A stretch of DNA of 64,000 nucleotides from Saprospiraceae bacterium. Its GTDB lineage: Bacteria; Bacteroidota; Bacteroidia; Chitinophagales; Saprospiraceae. The stretch is from the NCBI GenBank assembly GCA_016715465.1, contig JADKAA010000029.1, forward strand, positions 1,116,001 to 1,180,000, in the 5' to 3' direction. The notes beneath the pieces are model-generated. The model saw only the letters and a list, made by a program, of their open reading frames with translations. It searched no databases and was not told where the DNA came from. Position 1 is the stretch's first letter. Every line of letters begins with the position of its first letter. Positions 8,500 through 18,029 of the stretch are shown here, piece after piece. Both the position numbers and the translations under genes were made by a program.

Positions 8500-9069
8500 A
8501 TGCAACAGGATATCGATAAAATCATTCAGGACCGAAGGTCAGTGTTTCCCAATTCCTATAAACAACAAGCCATAGAAGCGGATGTTATTTGGGAGATTCT
8601 TGAGAATGCCAATTGGGCGCCTACCCATAAGAAGACCGAGCCGTGGCGTTTCGTTGTTTTTTTAAGCGAGGCATCCAAACAAGAGCTGTCCAATTACCTG
8701 GCTGAGGCGTACCGGCAAAGTGTAGCCGAGGAGAAATTCAGCGAAATTCAACAAAAAAAGATCAGTGAAAAGCCATTGCAGTCAGGAGCTGTCATTGCCA
8801 TCTGTATGAAACGATCTGAGGAATCCATGCTGCCGGAATGGGAGGAAATTGCAGCGGTATCGTGTGCGGTTCAAAATATGTGGCTGAGCTGTACGGCCAG
8901 AAACATAGGCAGCTACTGGGCAACGCCGGGCATCATTCTGCGTGCAGATGAATTTTTGGGACTGGAATCAAATGAACGGTGTCTGGGTCTTTTTTATATG
9001 GGATACCTTGATGAAAAACCAGTGGCGAGTCAACGAACTCCTGTTGAAGAAAAAACCAGGTGGAGATGA
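8500..9069 (+). CDS. Nitroreductase family protein
   Basis: A 189-residue FMN-dependent oxidoreductase of the nitroreductase fold, the YdjA-like short form. Typical marks are IIQDRRSVFPNSY at the N-terminus (Arg-Arg-Ser binding the FMN phosphate), NWAPTHKKTEPWRFVVF near residue 39, the hydrophobic helix AVQNMWLSCTARNIGSYWATPG near 120-140, and LGLFYMGYLDEKP near the C-terminus. The natural substrate is unknown; these enzymes reduce nitro compounds, quinones or enones using NAD(P)H. The stop overlaps the start of the M28 peptidase gene by 4 bases (ATGA), so the two are translationally coupled. An inverted repeat precedes the start. Confidence 0.88.
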   Translation: MQQDIDKIIQDRRSVFPNSYKQQAIEADVIWEILENANWAPTHKKTEPWRFVVFLSEASKQELSNYLAEAYRQSVAEEKFSEIQQKKISEKPLQSGAVIAICMKRSEESMLPEWEEIAAVSCAVQNMWLSCTARNIGSYWATPGIILRADEFLGLESNERCLGLFYMGYLDEKPVASQRTPVEEKTRWR

Positions 9070-10463
9070 AGTCGAGGATGTTTTTACTAAATATTTTGCT
9101 GTTATTAGCGATAAACACAGGGCATGGCCAGAAGAATGGAGATGAAGATGCACTGATGTTGAAAGAGATTCACAATTTTGTACTGAGTAAGGGTAAATGC
9201 CATGAATGGCTGCATGCCTTATGTAAAGGAGGTGGACCAAGATTGGCAGGACATGCTGCATATGACAGTGCCGTTGTGATTACGAGCAAGCAACTTGCCT
9301 CCATTAAGGGCGTAAAGGTGAGTGCGCAAGCTACGAAAACCCATAAATGGATACGAGGTGCAAAAGAGGTGGTGGATTATATTTCTCCAATGGGAGAGAT
9401 AACGGGTCTCAATGCCTTAGCTCTTGGCAATTCGATTGGCACGGGCGAGCAGGGCTTACTGGCAGAGGTTGTGGAGGTATTTGGTCTGGACGATGTTGAA
9501 AAAATGGGTGAGTTCTTACGCGGGAAAGTCGTTTTTTATAACAGAGCGATGGATCCAACGGCACTACGCACATTTACTGCTTATGGAGGTGCGGTCGATC
9601 AGCGCGTTTATGGTGCTTCCAGGGCGGCAAAATATGGGGCTTTAGCGGTTTTGGTGAGATCGATGACTACGGAGATTGATGATTATCCACATACCGGCAC
9701 ACTTATTTATACAGAGGGAATAAAAGAAATACCCGCGCTGGCTATAAGTACAATGGCGGCTGAAAAATTGTCTGCGATGATTAAGGCCCAGGGCGGTAAA
9801 GTATTTATCCGGAATACGAGTCACATCGGTGAGATACAAAATTGTGACAATGTCATCGGAGAGTTGAAAGGTAGTGAGTATCCGGAAAAAGTTATTGTGG
9901 TTGGTGGTCACCTGGATGCGTGGGACGTGGGCGAAGGAGCCCATGATGATGGATCGGGCTGCGTACAGGCCATGGAAGTACTTCATACTATAGTTTCAAT
10001 GGGTTACAAACCGAGACACACCATTCGCTGTGTTTTATTTGCCAATGAAGAAAATGGATTGGCAGGTGGAAAGGCATATGCCCAACAAGTACTGGATGCC
10101 CAAGAAATCCATGTAGCGGCCATTGAATCTGATGCTGGCGGTTTTTCGCCAAGAGGTTTTTCATTTGATGCAGATACTTCCGTCATTAAAAAATATTTCA
10201 AGAAGGTATATACTAAATTTTTACCCTTACTTGAGCCTTACGGGCTTCAGTTGGAGTTAGGCGGGTCCGGTGCTGATATTGGACCATTGAAGCCCTGTAA
10301 AGGTTTGCTGGCCGGATTGAGGCCCGATTCCCAGCGTTACTTTGATTTTCACCATACTAGCCGTGATGTGTTTGAAAACGTACACCCCAGAGAACTCAAA
10401 CTTGGTGCCGCTGCCATGGTAAGTCTGGTGTTCCTTATTGACAAATATGGAATTGAAGATTAA
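9066..10463 (+). CDS. Secreted M28 zinc aminopeptidase/carboxypeptidase Q-like
   Basis: A 465-residue exported metallopeptidase. Residues 1-22 form a signal peptide (MKSRMFLLNILLLLAINTG). A PA-type insert is in the first half, and the M28 zinc site is in the second: GGHLDAWDVGEGAHDDGSG (His and bridging Asp), FANEENGLAGG (catalytic Glu and Glu ligand), ESDAGGFSPRG (Asp) and FHHTSRD (last His ligand). The order resembles plasma glutamate carboxypeptidase (carboxypeptidase Q). ATG at 9066 is chosen because it overlaps the nitroreductase stop as ATGA; a GTG at 9060 in the same frame is possible. hpt starts 3 bases after the stop. Confidence 0.9.
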   Translation: MKSRMFLLNILLLLAINTGHGQKNGDEDALMLKEIHNFVLSKGKCHEWLHALCKGGGPRLAGHAAYDSAVVITSKQLASIKGVKVSAQATKTHKWIRGAKEVVDYISPMGEITGLNALALGNSIGTGEQGLLAEVVEVFGLDDVEKMGEFLRGKVVFYNRAMDPTALRTFTAYGGAVDQRVYGASRAAKYGALAVLVRSMTTEIDDYPHTGTLIYTEGIKEIPALAISTMAAEKLSAMIKAQGGKVFIRNTSHIGEIQNCDNVIGELKGSEYPEKVIVVGGHLDAWDVGEGAHDDGSGCVQAMEVLHTIVSMGYKPRHTIRCVLFANEENGLAGGKAYAQQVLDAQEIHVAAIESDAGGFSPRGFSFDADTSVIKKYFKKVYTKFLPLLEPYGLQLELGGSGADIGPLKPCKGLLAGLRPDSQRYFDFHHTSRDVFENVHPRELKLGAAAMVSLVFLIDKYGIED

Positions 10464-10466
10464 AAA

Positions 10467-11017
10467 ATGGAACATATTACCGTACATAATAAGAGGTTTA
10501 AAAATTTATTGATGCGTCTCAGATTCAGATACGCGTAAGGGAACTGGCTGCAGAGATCAAACCCCATTACAAAGGCAAACACCCTGTATTTGTCATCCTG
10601 CTCAATGGGGCTTTCATGTTTGCTTCGGATCTGCTTCGGGAATGGGATCAGTCGGCAGACACCAGGTTCATCAAAGTAAGTTCTTATGAAGATATGGAAA
10701 GTACCGGCAAGATTGAATTCAACCGGGAAGCCATCCTTGACCTCAGAGGACGGGATGTGATTATCGTCGAGGACATCATCGATACAGGTCAAACACTGCA
10801 TGAATTTACCCATTACCTCAAATCCATCGGGGTAAGTTCACTCAGAATAGCCTGCCTGCTTCTCAAGCCCGACAAACTTATTCGGGATGTAAGTGCCGAC
10901 TATCTGGGATTTTCAATTCCCGATTTATTTGTCATCGGATATGGACTTGATTTCAATAATTCTGCTAGAAATCTCAACAGTCTGTATATACTGGACGAAG
11001 AGGAATTGGCCGGTTAA
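10467..11017 (+). CDS. hpt: Hypoxanthine phosphoribosyltransferase, frameshifted as read
   Basis: The enzyme salvages hypoxanthine and guanine by transferring ribose phosphate from PRPP. From about 10508 to 11017 the frame encodes DASQIQIRVRELAAEIK, VFVILLNGAFMFASDLL and the PRPP-binding loop VIIVEDIIDTGQTL, then a normal C-terminus. The first 13 codons (MEHITVHNKRFKN) lie in another frame starting at ATG 10467 and match the usual Hpt N-terminus. One base is missing: the A run at 10500-10504 has five A, and six would join the two frames into a normal protein of 183 residues. With the shift as written, translation from the first ATG stops after 23 codons. Either an assembly error or a recent mutation; the otherwise intact sequence favours the former. 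Confidence 0.85.
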
Positions 11018-11088
11018 AGAGTTTTGCAAAATTGAGGCATGCTTGCGACCATAAAAACATTTGTCCATGCTACCAGAAGGTAAGGAGA

Positions 11089-14000
11089 ATGTTATGCCGG
11101 AAATATTGGATATTTTTGCTTCTTCTCATCGGCTCTAATTTACCTCTGATTGCCCAGGTCATACCCCACAGGCATTATACAACTAAGGACGGTCTTCCTT
11201 CCAATAACTGCTACCGGCTTATCGATGACGGGCAGGGTATGATCTGGATAGCCACAGATAAGGGTGTGGTTCGTTTTGACGGTTATGAATTTGAGAATAT
11301 TTTTGAAGAGCTCAATTTAAAGATAAAAGACATTTACAATTGTTTTGCTGACAGTGAAGACCGGATTTGGATTGAATCAAAAGATCAGCGCAAAAAGTAT
11401 ATCCATAAAAATAAACTGGTTTGGCTTGACGATCCGGATAAAGCACCTGTGAAAAATGAGTATGCCCTTTACTATCCTAATAGCGGACTTTTTTTTACCC
11501 CACATAAAAGAGAAAGTGATGCTTTTATAACCATCCGTGATATATCCGGAAGTATCAGTTACAAACTCCCGCTTTTGAAACATGACAAAGTAATGTTATT
11601 AAAAGAGGATAGTACGCATATAAATGTACTTACAATGTACAGTGGGATGTATGTCCTGGAAAAAAAGACCAGAAAAGTACATGTAAAGTTGCGTTTTGCC
11701 AAAGGTATCAGTGTGACTTCAGACAACCGTGGGTTTTACCATCCCAGGTATTATGGAAAGGAACAATACTTTTTTACCACAAAAGATTCGGTGTTTATGC
11801 TCAGGGACAGGGATGTATTTCCATTGTTTCCAATTAATATGCTTAAAGGAAATAAACTAATTGGCTTTGACAATGGCTGGATCATACTGCACGATCCCAC
11901 ATCCGGTAATTTTTCAAAGATTTCAATCTTTGGTGTATTTGAAGATATGGACCTGCCTCCTATTCAGGGAGATGGAGCGACTCTGGTGGTCGATAGAGAA
12001 AGGAACTGGTGGATAAGTTCTTTGTATAGTGGGGTATTCTTAATACCTGCAAAGTCATTCAAAAGCAGACAATATTTTCAAATTGACAATGCGGTAAAGA
12101 CTCCAAAAATTACCCATATAGGGCCTATGCATGACAAGGGGCTCATGCTCATCAATGACAACCTCGATCACTTTCACCTGTACAAAGACGGTGTCTTTAC
12201 CAAAGTTTACCGCAATTTATATGCCCATCTGTATAATTTACTTGAAGATGATTTTCACCAAATCATATCAGGAAATCTCACCGTTTATTCCAAATCGCCG
12301 GTCCTCGTTGAAGGTGATGTCAATTCGCCCATGAAGCAGGGAACCATAAAAGCAGGTAGCTGGTACATCAACAGGCCGTCGTTAACCAGTGATGACGACC
12401 AAATTATTCTTTCTCAGGGTTATTATTCTCCCAAATTCATTGCTCGACTTGAAAATAATACTTTTCTAACAGGGGGTTGTCTGGCTTTATTAAAAATCCA
12501 ATCCCGCAAAAACCATATTAAGATTTTTGATGTGGTTAAGCCCATAGAATGTGTATATCACATTCAGAAAACGCGGGGAGGGTTGGTTTTATTGGGAACT
12601 ACAGAAGGTGTGTACGAGTATAAGGATGGAAAGATGGGTCAGCGATGGTACGGCAACTATCTTAAAGGATATACGCGCTCCATTGCGGATGATGCTTACG
12701 GAAACATTTGGGTTTCCACAGACGAGGGAGGCATATACCTGGTTAATCCAAAATCCAGAAAAGTAAAACTAATACCTGAATTTAAAAACGTTATTGCCAA
12801 TCAGTTTTATTATCAGGAGGAAAATCATTCCATGTGGATTGCTTCCAGTAAAGGGCTGTGGCGCGCACAATATTCAGGCCATGATACATACAAATTCAGG
12901 CGCTATTCATTTACCGACGGGCTTCAGTCCCTTGACATAAATACGGTGTATTGTCAAAATGACACGATATATGCCGGTTCATCAGATGGACTTACCATCA
13001 TCCATGACGCTGAGAATGAAAGCCACCATATACCCAGATTGCGTTGTACACAAATTAAAATAAATGGAATTGATAAACCTTTGCAGGATGCCTATTCCCT
13101 ACCCTATTTTGAAAATTCCATTAACATTCAGCTGACCAATCTATGTTACGCAAGTATGGGTGACAATACCTATAATTACAAACTTACGGGGCCAGGGAAT
13201 CCCACATCTATAAGTACTAAAGACAGAAACATCAACTTTTACAATTTGTCACCCGGAAGATATCGGTTTAATGCCCGCGCGTTTAATGTGGATGGAGTTC
13301 CTTCCGAAAATGAAGTTAATCTCGTATTTGACATTCATCCTGCTTTTTATAATACCATCTGGTTTCGATTATGTTTTATCCTATTGGCCATTTCGCTTCC
13401 TTTGATTTTGTTTGTCCGGCGGAATAGAAAAAAACTGGAAGCAAATAAAAAGGAATATGAGTTTCAGAAAAAGATGGCTGAGATCAAACTTGAAAGTCTT
13501 CAGTCACAGTTGAACAGTCACTTCATATTTAATTCTCTAAATGCCATTCAAAACTACATCTTCCTCAATGATGAAGTAAGTGCAAATGAATATCTAAATA
13601 TGTTTTCGCGTCTGATTCGCGGTTATCTGGAAGCATCTAAAAAACAGTATATCGGATTGATGGATGAGATAGAGTTGCTCCGGCTATACCTGTCACTGGA
13701 GTCGCTGCGGTCGGGAGATAAATTTGAATATACCATTTCTCTGGAAAGTCAGTTTGACAATACGTGGCAGATACCATCGAACATCATTCAACCATTTGTA
13801 GAAAATGCCATTGAACATGGACTTAAAAACAAAGATGGCAAGGGTTCACTGAACATCAGGCTGTCGAAAGAAGGAGACCAACTGATATGCCAAATTACGG
13901 ATGACGGTATTGGAAGGGAAAAATCACTGGCCATGAAGAAAAACAACCTGAAAAAACAATCTTTGGGCCTTAAGATTATTGAGGAGCGAATTGCTGCCAT

Positions 14001-14115
14001 CAAAGAATTTGACCATACAGACATCACCATTCAGACACAAGACCTTCACGCAGACCAGTCTGATAAAGGGACGACCGTCACCATAAGAATGACGGTCCAG
14101 GCCTTGAAACCATAA
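11089..14115 (+). CDS. Propeller-type sensor histidine kinase (LytS family), first copy
   Basis: A membrane sensor kinase of about 1008 residues. After a signal peptide or N-terminal anchor (YWIFLLLLIGSNLPLIAQ) comes a periplasmic part of two-component-regulator propeller repeats (for example HYTTKDGLPSNNCYRLIDD with GMIWIATDKGVVRFDG), then a Y_Y_Y domain (SPGRYRFNARAFNVDG), one membrane helix (WFRLCFILLAISLPLILF), a short coiled coil, and the LytS-type kinase: phospho-acceptor box QLNSHFIFNSLNAIQNYIF, N box PFVENAIEHGLKN and G box DDGIGREKS, all intact. I chose ATG 11089, which has AAGGTAAGGAG just upstream, over the more distal start at 11032. The LytTR regulator 205 bases downstream is the expected partner. 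Confidence 0.9.
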   Translation: MLCRKYWIFLLLLIGSNLPLIAQVIPHRHYTTKDGLPSNNCYRLIDDGQGMIWIATDKGVVRFDGYEFENIFEELNLKIKDIYNCFADSEDRIWIESKDQRKKYIHKNKLVWLDDPDKAPVKNEYALYYPNSGLFFTPHKRESDAFITIRDISGSISYKLPLLKHDKVMLLKEDSTHINVLTMYSGMYVLEKKTRKVHVKLRFAKGISVTSDNRGFYHPRYYGKEQYFFTTKDSVFMLRDRDVFPLFPINMLKGNKLIGFDNGWIILHDPTSGNFSKISIFGVFEDMDLPPIQGDGATLVVDRERNWWISSLYSGVFLIPAKSFKSRQYFQIDNAVKTPKITHIGPMHDKGLMLINDNLDHFHLYKDGVFTKVYRNLYAHLYNLLEDDFHQIISGNLTVYSKSPVLVEGDVNSPMKQGTIKAGSWYINRPSLTSDDDQIILSQGYYSPKFIARLENNTFLTGGCLALLKIQSRKNHIKIFDVVKPIECVYHIQKTRGGLVLLGTTEGVYEYKDGKMGQRWYGNYLKGYTRSIADDAYGNIWVSTDEGGIYLVNPKSRKVKLIPEFKNVIANQFYYQEENHSMWIASSKGLWRAQYSGHDTYKFRRYSFTDGLQSLDINTVYCQNDTIYAGSSDGLTIIHDAENESHHIPRLRCTQIKINGIDKPLQDAYSLPYFENSINIQLTNLCYASMGDNTYNYKLTGPGNPTSISTKDRNINFYNLSPGRYRFNARAFNVDGVPSENEVNLVFDIHPAFYNTIWFRLCFILLAISLPLILFVRRNRKKLEANKKEYEFQKKMAEIKLESLQSQLNSHFIFNSLNAIQNYIFLNDEVSANEYLNMFSRLIRGYLEASKKQYIGLMDEIELLRLYLSLESLRSGDKFEYTISLESQFDNTWQIPSNIIQPFVENAIEHGLKNKDGKGSLNIRLSKEGDQLICQITDDGIGREKSLAMKKNNLKKQSLGLKIIEERIAAIKEFDHTDITIQTQDLHADQSDKGTTVTIRMTVQALKP

Positions 14116-14295
14116 ACGTGGTAAAGAATATTTTATCCAAGCTTGGATGGGGAATACATATAATTACGGCATGGTTGCATGTAGGCATTGCAGGCTCTTG
14201 CCTGATTGAATGTGTTATTTAGATGATTACTGCATTGCTTGCATTGCGCTGTGCCAAACGGAAAATAAATCGGTGGTTATACATCGTACTTTTGC

Positions 14296-14303
14296 TACCT
14301 TTG
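14296..14303 (+). promoter_or_regulatory. Putative -7 box (TACCTTTG) for the LytTR regulator
   Basis: TACCTTTG fits TAnnTTTG exactly, 17 bases before the ATG at 14321. It suggests the regulator has its own promoter in the 205-base gap behind the kinase. No convincing -33 element is seen. Confidence 0.4.
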
Positions 14304-14320
14304 TAAAATACCATAACAGC

Positions 14321-15027
14321 ATGACCTGTATCATCATAGACGACGAAGCAAGGAGCCGGGAAACCATTAATAACATACTCGCCCGCTATTGCGGTGACGT
14401 AGAAGTCATTGGACAGGCTGAAAATGCAGAATCTGCTTACGAACTGATCAATACGTGCAAGCCTGATTTTATCTTTTTGGATATTCAGATGCCGGGAGGC
14501 TCTGGGCTCAACTTACTTTCATTTTTTGAGGACGCTGACTTTAAAATCATTTTCACAACAGCCTATAAAGATTATGCCATAGATGCGATAAAACTTAATG
14601 CTGTAGACTATTTACTGAAGCCCATATCTATAAAGGAGGTAATCGATGCAGTAGCCAAGATAAAAAAACTTATTTCCATCAGAGGACCTGTGCAGACTGC
14701 CAAAACAAAATACCTGCACCTCAACAGCAAGACGACCATTGATCTCATTCCTGTTGACGCCATAGTTTATTGCGAAGCAGAATCTACTTACACCAATATC
14801 TTCCTCAATGACGGTTCAAAAAGATTATGTCCAAGCCGATCAAAGATGTGGAAGAGCAACTTTCGTCCACTGATTTTTTCAGGGTTCATCATTCCTTTCT
14901 GGTCCAGAAAAAATACATAAAGCAATATATTAAAGGAGATGGAGGATCGATTATAACCTCTTTTAACCACCATATCGACGTATCAAGGAGAAATAAAAAT
15001 GAGTTTATTGAGTGGCTTTCTTCCTGA
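14321..15027 (+). CDS. LytTR response regulator, frameshifted as read
   Basis: The cytoplasmic partner of the kinase just upstream. Receiver domain: MTCIIIDDEARSRE at the N-terminus, phospho-acceptor Asp in FIFLDIQMPGGSG near residue 57, then FTTAYKDYAIDAIKLNAVDYLLKP. The LytTR DNA-binding domain begins at KYLHLNSKTTIDLIPVDAIVYCEAESTYTNI and continues, after a frame change at about 14822, as IMSKPIKDVEEQL, FFRVHHSFLVQKKYI and HIDVSRRNKNEFIEWL. The A run at 14818-14822 has five A; six would restore one frame of 235 residues. As written, the first frame runs on to a wrong end at 14920. ATG 14321 is chosen because the receiver begins there; upstream codons are not conserved-looking. Confidence 0.87.
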
Positions 15028-15224
15028 AATCGGCCAATTATATAGAAAAAACTACCACTTATAGGCTCCAAGTTGTCAATTACGAAACAACATAATCTAT
15101 TTCAAAAGTAAGTCCTTTCTTTGCTTCAGAATAGGTTAAGAATTATTTATCGGGCCACCAAGCTTCGAAGAACACCACCTGGATGCTTTGAAAGGCCTTA
15201 TGAGGAACCACAAATTCCTATATT

Positions 15225-15262
15225 AAAATAACATTATACGATTGTATGGTGTTATTTTTTTT
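15225..15262 (+). terminator. Strong rho-independent terminator
   Basis: A 15-bp stem (15225-15239 with 15244-15258, two G-U pairs), a GATT loop and a run of eight T. It lies 200 bases behind the LytTR regulator and before the C25-like gene. The 368 bases between those two genes hold no gene that I can see apart from this terminator and a -7 box. Confidence 0.85.
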
Positions 15263-15369
15263 GCCCCGTATCAAAGTAAACATTCAGCCAAATAGGCATA
15301 GAAGTTAATTTTACGTGGCAATTAAACTTCAAGAATTCATTTTTTCAAATTCGGCACTTGTGGTTTTAT

Positions 15370-15377
15370 TAGATTTG
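15370..15377 (+). promoter_or_regulatory. Putative -7 box (TAGATTTG)
   Basis: Exact TAnnTTTG match 18 bases before the chosen ATG (15396) of the C25-like secreted protein and 108 bases behind the terminator. The start of transcription would leave a very short leader. Confidence 0.45.
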
Positions 15378-15395
15378 TTGGTAAATTCCATTACC

Positions 15396-18011
15396 ATGGT
15401 CAAAAAATCTATGTTGTTCCTGTTTTTATTGATTGGTTATTTGGCTATCGGACAGACTGTGGATTATGCAAATTCGGTGAGATTTTCAGCAAACAAAGTA
15501 GGCAATGCCTTGATTTTGAACTGGATACCAGAAGCGGGTGCCACGGGATATTTGGTGAAAAGGCGGATACCAGGAAGTAACTACAAGTTACTGGCAAACC
15601 TGTCTGGCAGTGCCACATCCTTGTCGGATACCTCAATACAAATAGGATTGATCTATGAATATGAAGTCACCAGACAGTCAGCTACGGCTACGGTGACCGG
15701 TGTGATGGCCGGTGGTATTGAAGTAAATCCCATTCACGGGCGAAATTGTGTGCTACTTGTGGTAACTTCTGCAATGGATTCAGCATTGGTGGACGAACTG
15801 GCTACCTATGCAGCAGATCTAGAAATGGAAGGATGGTGTGTTAAAAAAACAATAGTGGGTGAACAGGAAGCCGTGACTTCAATAAAGGGCAAGATAAAAA
15901 TGGTTTACGATGAGGGTTCTTTAAGAAGTCTCGTGCTCATTGGACATGTGCCGGTGCCCTACTCCGGTCTGATTGCCCCTGACGGGCATACTCCCGACCA
16001 TTCGGGAGCCTGGCCAGCAGATGTATATTATGCAGACATGGATGGTGTATGGACGGATGACTCAGTGAACAGTACACAGGCATCAGGCACCAGGAATGAC
16101 AATGTACCCGGAGATGGTAAATTTGACCAATCCAATATTCCGGGTAAAGTTGAGTTGGAAATTGGTCGCATTGACCTGAGCAATCTTCCGGTATTCAATA
16201 TGACCGAGGAGGCGTTGATGATAAAATACTTTAATAAGAATCATCATTTCCGGTCTGGCCAATTGAATATGCCCAGGAGGGGTTTGATCCAAAATAATTT
16301 TCCCAGCTTTGGAGAGGCATTTGGGCGAAGTGGGGTAAATAACTTTTCAAGGATGTTTGGTTCGGACAGTGTTTTTTATTTGCCCTATAAAACAAGCCTT
16401 CAAAAAGATGCCTATTTGTGGTCCTACGGCTGTGGCGCAGGTAATTATACCGGTGCCTCGGGTATTGGAGCCAGCAGTGAACTGCCTGCAGAAAACCACC
16501 TTACCATCTTCACAATGTTATTTGGATCTTACTTTGGCGACTGGGACAACAGCAACAATTATCTGCGTGCGGTACTGGGGTCCGGTTTGACACTTACCAA
16601 TGCCTGGGCAGGAAGACCGCATTGGTACTTCCATCATATGGCTATAGGCGAGCCTATTGGTTATTCTGCCAGGATTACCCAAAACAATACTACGGAGTTT
16701 CCGGGAGGGTTTGGTGCAGGAGCAGTTCACATTGCCCTGATCGGCGATCCTACCCTGATACAATATCCATTTAAAGGCATCGATTCACTGGCTGCAGAAG
16801 TGCAGGATAACACAGTACGTCTCCATTGGACCCGGGCGACTGAGGAGGGTGCCCTTGGCTATTTTGTATATAGAAAAACAACGGGAGAACTAAAGTTTAC
16901 ACTTTTAAATGAAACTATATCCGCGGATACTACTTTTACAGATGAATGCGTAAACCAGGGAAAGTACTCCTATATGGTAAGGACCGTAAAGCTGGAAACT
17001 ACAGGAAGTGGATCCTTTTACAATCTAAGTCCGGGTAAAGCTACTGAAGTCATCATCAACCTGAACGTTTCGCCTTTTGTTGAATTCACAGCCTCAACTA
17101 ATTTTGACAAAGTATCACTTAGTATCAAAGCGGAAGATGGGGAGATAACCTCGATGGATATGGGTGATGGAACGATCTATAAAGCACCCGTTCCAGACAA
17201 TCACCTTTATATGCAGCCGGGTCAATATACTATTTGCCTTACCGCAGAGAATAAATGTGAATCCCTGCAAGTTTGTGACTCCATACAGATTAACTTAAGC
17301 CTGCCTATATTTGATATAAGGGTGGTGCAGCCTGTTTGCCACGGCGACAAGGGTTCCCTGATCATGGAGGTCAAAGAAGTTAATGCTCCATATCAAATAT
17401 ACTGGAGTTCGGGCGACACTACTCAAATTATAGATAGCCTTAACGGTGGTAGTTATACCCTTTCTGTCATCACCACCACCGGGCGAACAGCCTACTACGG
17501 TCCCTATACGCTGACTGCCCCTGAACCACTTGGTGTAACTCTTGAAATAAACGGCATTATTGACGTCAATGAAGGATATATATACATCAAAAACATTTCA
17601 GGAGGCCGACCACCATACGCCATTTGGTGGGCTGATGACACTACCAATCACACGTATTTGCTGGATGATTTATTTGCGGGTGATTTTTTATTGCGCATAA
17701 CGGATTCACTTGGCTGTGTGCTGGATACTTTGGTTGAAGTTCCATGGCTAATGGGTATGGTCAATGAAAATATTAAACCTGGGGAGGTTCATCTTTTATA
17801 TAAACAGGACAAACTTAAGGTAGTTTGTGACCAAATCCATTCCGATGGTCAAATGTATTTATTTGGTTCGGATGGCAGGGTCATTGGTATAAAACAATTT
17901 GATACAGCAGCCACTGAGGTTGAATGGGATGTTGCAAATCTTGTGCGCGGTGTCTATGTGGTAGCCATACGCACGGGGAACAAAATGATAAGCAGGACCT
18001 GGGTGAGGTAA
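15396..18011 (+). CDS. Large secreted C25-like protein with T9SS sorting domain
   Basis: An 871-residue exported protein. Signal peptide MVKKSMLFLFLLIGYLAIGQ, then a fibronectin-like stretch, then a domain resembling gingipain-type C25 peptidases: VLLVVTSAMDSALVDEL, GSLRSLVLIGHVPVPYSG (possible catalytic His), HTPDHSGAWPADVYYADMD, WSYGCGAGNYTGASG (possible catalytic Cys), FGSYFGDWDNSNNYL and LIGDPTLIQYP. Later come a fibronectin-like domain (about residues 470-560), a PKD-like part, two SprB-like segments, and a C-terminal T9SS sorting domain (MYLFGSDGRVIG to RGVYVVAIRTG). Peptidase activity is not certain, because the His/Cys dyad is assigned by eye. ATG 15396 is preferred over 15315 because the signal peptide starts there and a promoter box lies between the two. 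Confidence 0.78.
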   Translation: MVKKSMLFLFLLIGYLAIGQTVDYANSVRFSANKVGNALILNWIPEAGATGYLVKRRIPGSNYKLLANLSGSATSLSDTSIQIGLIYEYEVTRQSATATVTGVMAGGIEVNPIHGRNCVLLVVTSAMDSALVDELATYAADLEMEGWCVKKTIVGEQEAVTSIKGKIKMVYDEGSLRSLVLIGHVPVPYSGLIAPDGHTPDHSGAWPADVYYADMDGVWTDDSVNSTQASGTRNDNVPGDGKFDQSNIPGKVELEIGRIDLSNLPVFNMTEEALMIKYFNKNHHFRSGQLNMPRRGLIQNNFPSFGEAFGRSGVNNFSRMFGSDSVFYLPYKTSLQKDAYLWSYGCGAGNYTGASGIGASSELPAENHLTIFTMLFGSYFGDWDNSNNYLRAVLGSGLTLTNAWAGRPHWYFHHMAIGEPIGYSARITQNNTTEFPGGFGAGAVHIALIGDPTLIQYPFKGIDSLAAEVQDNTVRLHWTRATEEGALGYFVYRKTTGELKFTLLNETISADTTFTDECVNQGKYSYMVRTVKLETTGSGSFYNLSPGKATEVIINLNVSPFVEFTASTNFDKVSLSIKAEDGEITSMDMGDGTIYKAPVPDNHLYMQPGQYTICLTAENKCESLQVCDSIQINLSLPIFDIRVVQPVCHGDKGSLIMEVKEVNAPYQIYWSSGDTTQIIDSLNGGSYTLSVITTTGRTAYYGPYTLTAPEPLGVTLEINGIIDVNEGYIYIKNISGGRPPYAIWWADDTTNHTYLLDDLFAGDFLLRITDSLGCVLDTLVEVPWLMGMVNENIKPGEVHLLYKQDKLKVVCDQIHSDGQMYLFGSDGRVIGIKQFDTAATEVEWDVANLVRGVYVVAIRTGNKMISRTWVR

Positions 18012-18029
18012 GGTTCGCCATATATAAGC

